Origin: Solimonas sp. K1W22B-7
GTDB taxonomy: Bacteria; Pseudomonadota; Gammaproteobacteria; Nevskiales; Nevskiaceae
Assembly (NCBI RefSeq): GCF_003428335.1
Contig: NZ_CP031704.1
Span: forward strand, 2,852,001-2,916,000
Length of the DNA: 64,000 bases
Direction: 5' to 3'
Shown: positions 62,294-64,000 of the stretch, one piece after another
Numbering within the stretch: position 1 is the stretch's first letter
How the letters are laid out: the number at the start of each line of letters is the position of its first letter
The notes under the pieces: model-generated
Database searches by the model: none
What the model saw: the letters and a program-made list of their open reading frames with translations, nothing else
Told to the model about the DNA's origin: nothing
Translations under genes and position numbers: made by a program

Positions 62294-63136
62294 TTAACGC
62301 AGCGAGCCGCTCAGGTGGACCTTGTCGGAGCTGCGCGCCAGTAGCGCGAAATCTACCGCGTCGCCATTCTTCTGGACCTTCACGGCCACCTTGGCCGGCA
62401 GGAACAGTGGCTGCTTGAAGGACACGTCCAGCACCGTCGGCGCCTTGCCCAGCTCAGCCTGCAACAGCGCGGCGCAGCGCGCCAGCGACCACATGCCATG
62501 GGCGATATGGCGCTTGAAGCCGAGCAGCTTGGCGGTCGGCGTGTAGAGGTGGATCGGGTTGTAGTCGCCGGACACGGCGGCGTAGCGGCGGCCCTGGTTC
62601 TCGGGCACGTCCAGCGTCAGGTATTCGGCCAACTGCGCCGCCGGGGCCGGCGGGCGGGCGCCGCCCTGCTGCTTGGGGCCGGCGATGCGGTGCAGCACCG
62701 TCATGACACACCTGTACAGGGACTCACCCTCGAGGCTGTACTCGATGACCAGCTCGAACTCCAGGCCAGCCTTGACGCGGCGGCTCTCGCCGGTGCGCAC
62801 GGACACGGCATAGGCCTCGTCGGCGCGCAGCGGGCGCTTCTGCTCGATGAAGTTGCGCACGTGGACGATGCCCAGCATCGGCAGAGGGAACTGCGGCTGC
62901 GCCATCAGGTGCATCGCCAGGGGGTTGGCCAGCACCGCCGGATAGGTGATCGGCAGGGTCTCGGCCTGCTCGAAGCCGCAGACCTCGCAGTAGGCGGCCA
63001 GCTTCTTCGGGTCGGCACGCAGGCTGGCGATGCCGGTGGACAGCTCGGGAATCGCGGGTTCACGGCCCGGCTTGCGCTGCGCGGTGGCGGCGGCCTTCAG
63101 CAGCAGCGGCAGGGCGGAGGGAATCTCGTTGAGCAT
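62294..63136 (-). CDS. MaoC-like dehydratase family protein
   Basis: This 280-residue protein has a double hotdog arrangement like MaoC/(R)-specific enoyl-CoA hydratases. I chose ATG 63136 (MLNEIPSALPLLLKAAATAQ); a frame from 63244 overlaps the end of the CcmI-like gene. The C-terminal half has the hydratase 2 motif YAAVSGDYNPIHLYTPTAKL and FKRHIAHGMWSLARC, with the Asp and His pair of the active site. The N-terminal half (ITYPAVLANPLAMHLMA) is like a degenerate hotdog. Its role in lipid or PHA metabolism is inferred from the family. Confidence 0.85.
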   Translation of the reverse strand: MLNEIPSALPLLLKAAATAQRKPGREPAIPELSTGIASLRADPKKLAAYCEVCGFEQAETLPITYPAVLANPLAMHLMAQPQFPLPMLGIVHVRNFIEQKRPLRADEAYAVSVRTGESRRVKAGLEFELVIEYSLEGESLYRCVMTVLHRIAGPKQQGGARPPAPAAQLAEYLTLDVPENQGRRYAAVSGDYNPIHLYTPTAKLLGFKRHIAHGMWSLARCAALLQAELGKAPTVLDVSFKQPLFLPAKVAVKVQKNGDAVDFALLARSSDKVHLSGSLR

Positions 63137-63165
63137 GGCATTGATCGGTAAAGGGAAATTCTTGA

Positions 63166-64000
63166 TCAGGGCACGACCCGGTCTATGGTCAGTGCGATCG
63201 GTTGCGCGGATTCTACTCTCGAAATCGCACGGCTTCCCTCCCAATCGCCCGATTCCGCCTTGACGCTGCCGCCGGCGGTGATGCGGGCGCTGACCACCCA
63301 GCGGTCGAACTGCGACAGCTTGAGCTGCGGCATCATCGCCATGCTGTCGTCCAGCACCACTTCCAGCGGCAGTTTCGCCCCCGGCAGGCGCTGCACGGCC
63401 AGGGGCATCGGCGGCCCCTGCTCGGCCTTGGCAAACACGAACAGCATGCTGCCCGGCGGCGCCTTGGCCGCCAGCTCGGCCGACAGGCTGACCCTGAGCT
63501 GCAGCCGCGGACCGGCACCGGCGGCCGCGACCGCGCCGGGCGCCGGCTGCGGGGGGGCGGCGGCGCTGGCCACGGCCGGCGACGCCTGTGCCGGGGCCGG
63601 AGCCGGCTCGCCCAGGGCCTGGGCCAACTGGCCCAGGCGGTCGTCCAGCGCCGCGCGCAGTTCCGGCGGCAGATCCTGCCGCGACAGCAGCGTCCAGTAG
63701 TTCCGGGCCGCGCGCAGGTCTTCGGCCTGCGCCGCCGCCAGGCCGGCGTACCAGAGCGCCTTGCCGTTGTCCGGCTGCAGCTTCAGGGCCTGCTGGAACA
63801 GCTGCGCCGGCTTGCCCTGCAGGTCGCGGTCGCGGGCCAGCGCCAGGGCCTCACCCTCGGCCACCAGCAGGTCGGGCTCGGGCTGCGGCAGGCGCTGGTT
63901 GGCTTCGCCGTAGGCCCGCGCGGCATCGCCGTAGCGTTCCGTCACGAAATAGGAACGGGCCAGCATGGCCCAGCCCTCGATGTCCTCGGGGTTCTGCTCC
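63166..64000 (-). CDS. ccmI: CcmI/CycH-like cytochrome c biogenesis protein, C-terminal part (partial)
   Basis: This is the C-terminal end of a CcmI-type protein, which holds apocytochrome c for haem attachment. The frame runs off the right edge, so at least 277 residues are here and the N-terminal membrane part is missing. TPR-like repeats are visible (DIEGWAMLARSYFVTERYGD, LQPDNGKALWYAGLAAAQAE), then an Ala/Pro linker and the C-terminal beta-domain (LQLRVSLSAELAAKAPPGSM, FVFAKAEQGPPMPLAVQRLP, DRWVVSARITAGGSVKAESG). The latter is the CcmI periplasmic domain. It ends 29 bp before the MaoC-like gene. Confidence 0.88.
   Translation of the reverse strand, partial: EQNPEDIEGWAMLARSYFVTERYGDAARAYGEANQRLPQPEPDLLVAEGEALALARDRDLQGKPAQLFQQALKLQPDNGKALWYAGLAAAQAEDLRAARNYWTLLSRQDLPPELRAALDDRLGQLAQALGEPAPAPAQASPAVASAAAPPQPAPGAVAAAGAGPRLQLRVSLSAELAAKAPPGSMLFVFAKAEQGPPMPLAVQRLPGAKLPLEVVLDDSMAMMPQLKLSQFDRWVVSARITAGGSVKAESGDWEGSRAISRVESAQPIALTIDRVVP

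Overview
The window is GC-rich chromosomal DNA from a gammaproteobacterium. The ruvC-ruvA-ruvB-ybgC-tolQ-tolR-tolA-tolB-pal-cpoB-queE-queC order, the tig-clpP-clpX block, sucA-sucB, galU, ppsA and the pqi genes are all typical of that class. The gene style (MaoC-like hydratase, AraC regulator with an N-terminal ligand domain, small MaoC/SDR/crotonase genes) fits an environmental lineage near Nevskiales/Solimonadaceae or Xanthomonadales. That placement is inference. No rRNA or replication origin was seen.

Layout. 1-9.2 kb: the end of ppsA, an exported RNase T2, two metallo-beta-lactamase-fold proteins, and an RND efflux operon (membrane fusion protein, pump, outer-membrane channel) divergent from a MarR regulator, with a palindromic operator between them. 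9.2-21.3 kb: an accessory region. Reading right to left it holds a PKD-domain lipoprotein, a small secreted protein, an exported Rhs/YD-repeat protein and a putative immunity protein, then Rhs debris, then a tight operon of exported rhodanese, ferric-reductase-like membrane protein, beta-propeller-like protein and FlgD-Ig-like protein. The right border has a decayed serine recombinase touching tRNA-Glu, followed by tRNA-Ala. 21.4-23.4 kb: an NlpC/P60 hydrolase whose stop codon was replaced by a complete IS3-family element (22008-23328) with a 3-bp target duplication. 23.4-26.9 kb: clpX, clpP, tig, tRNA-Leu. 27-30.7 kb: hemP behind a Fur-like box, a palindromic repeat cluster, hmuUV-like ABC genes and a PHP-domain lipoprotein. 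30.7-46.7 kb: tRNA-Pro, tRNA-Lys and a long minus-strand housekeeping run from queC through tol-pal, ruvABC, yebC, yfaZ, lpdA and a pqiA-pqiA-pqiB-pqiC cluster. 46.8-57.1 kb: a second accessory region with a metal-dependent hydrolase, two short-chain dehydrogenases, three NTF2-like proteins, a crotonase, an HD-domain hydrolase and four regulators (LysR, two TetR, AraC). 57.1-64 kb: sucB, sucA, galU, a MaoC-like protein and the truncated end of a CcmI-like gene.

How the genes work together. SucA, SucB and LpdA make the 2-oxoglutarate dehydrogenase complex, although lpdA lies about 14 kb away. TolQRAB-Pal-CpoB link inner and outer membranes during division. PqiABC and the RND pump move lipids or drugs across the envelope. 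HemP and HmuUV belong to haem/iron uptake. The least explained part is the 9.6-20 kb accessory cluster: two operons of exported proteins, with FlgD-type Ig repeats in the first and last genes. It looks like a cell-surface Rhs toxin/immunity locus coupled to an extracytoplasmic redox-like module. I found no described system with this gene set from memory, and its function is open.
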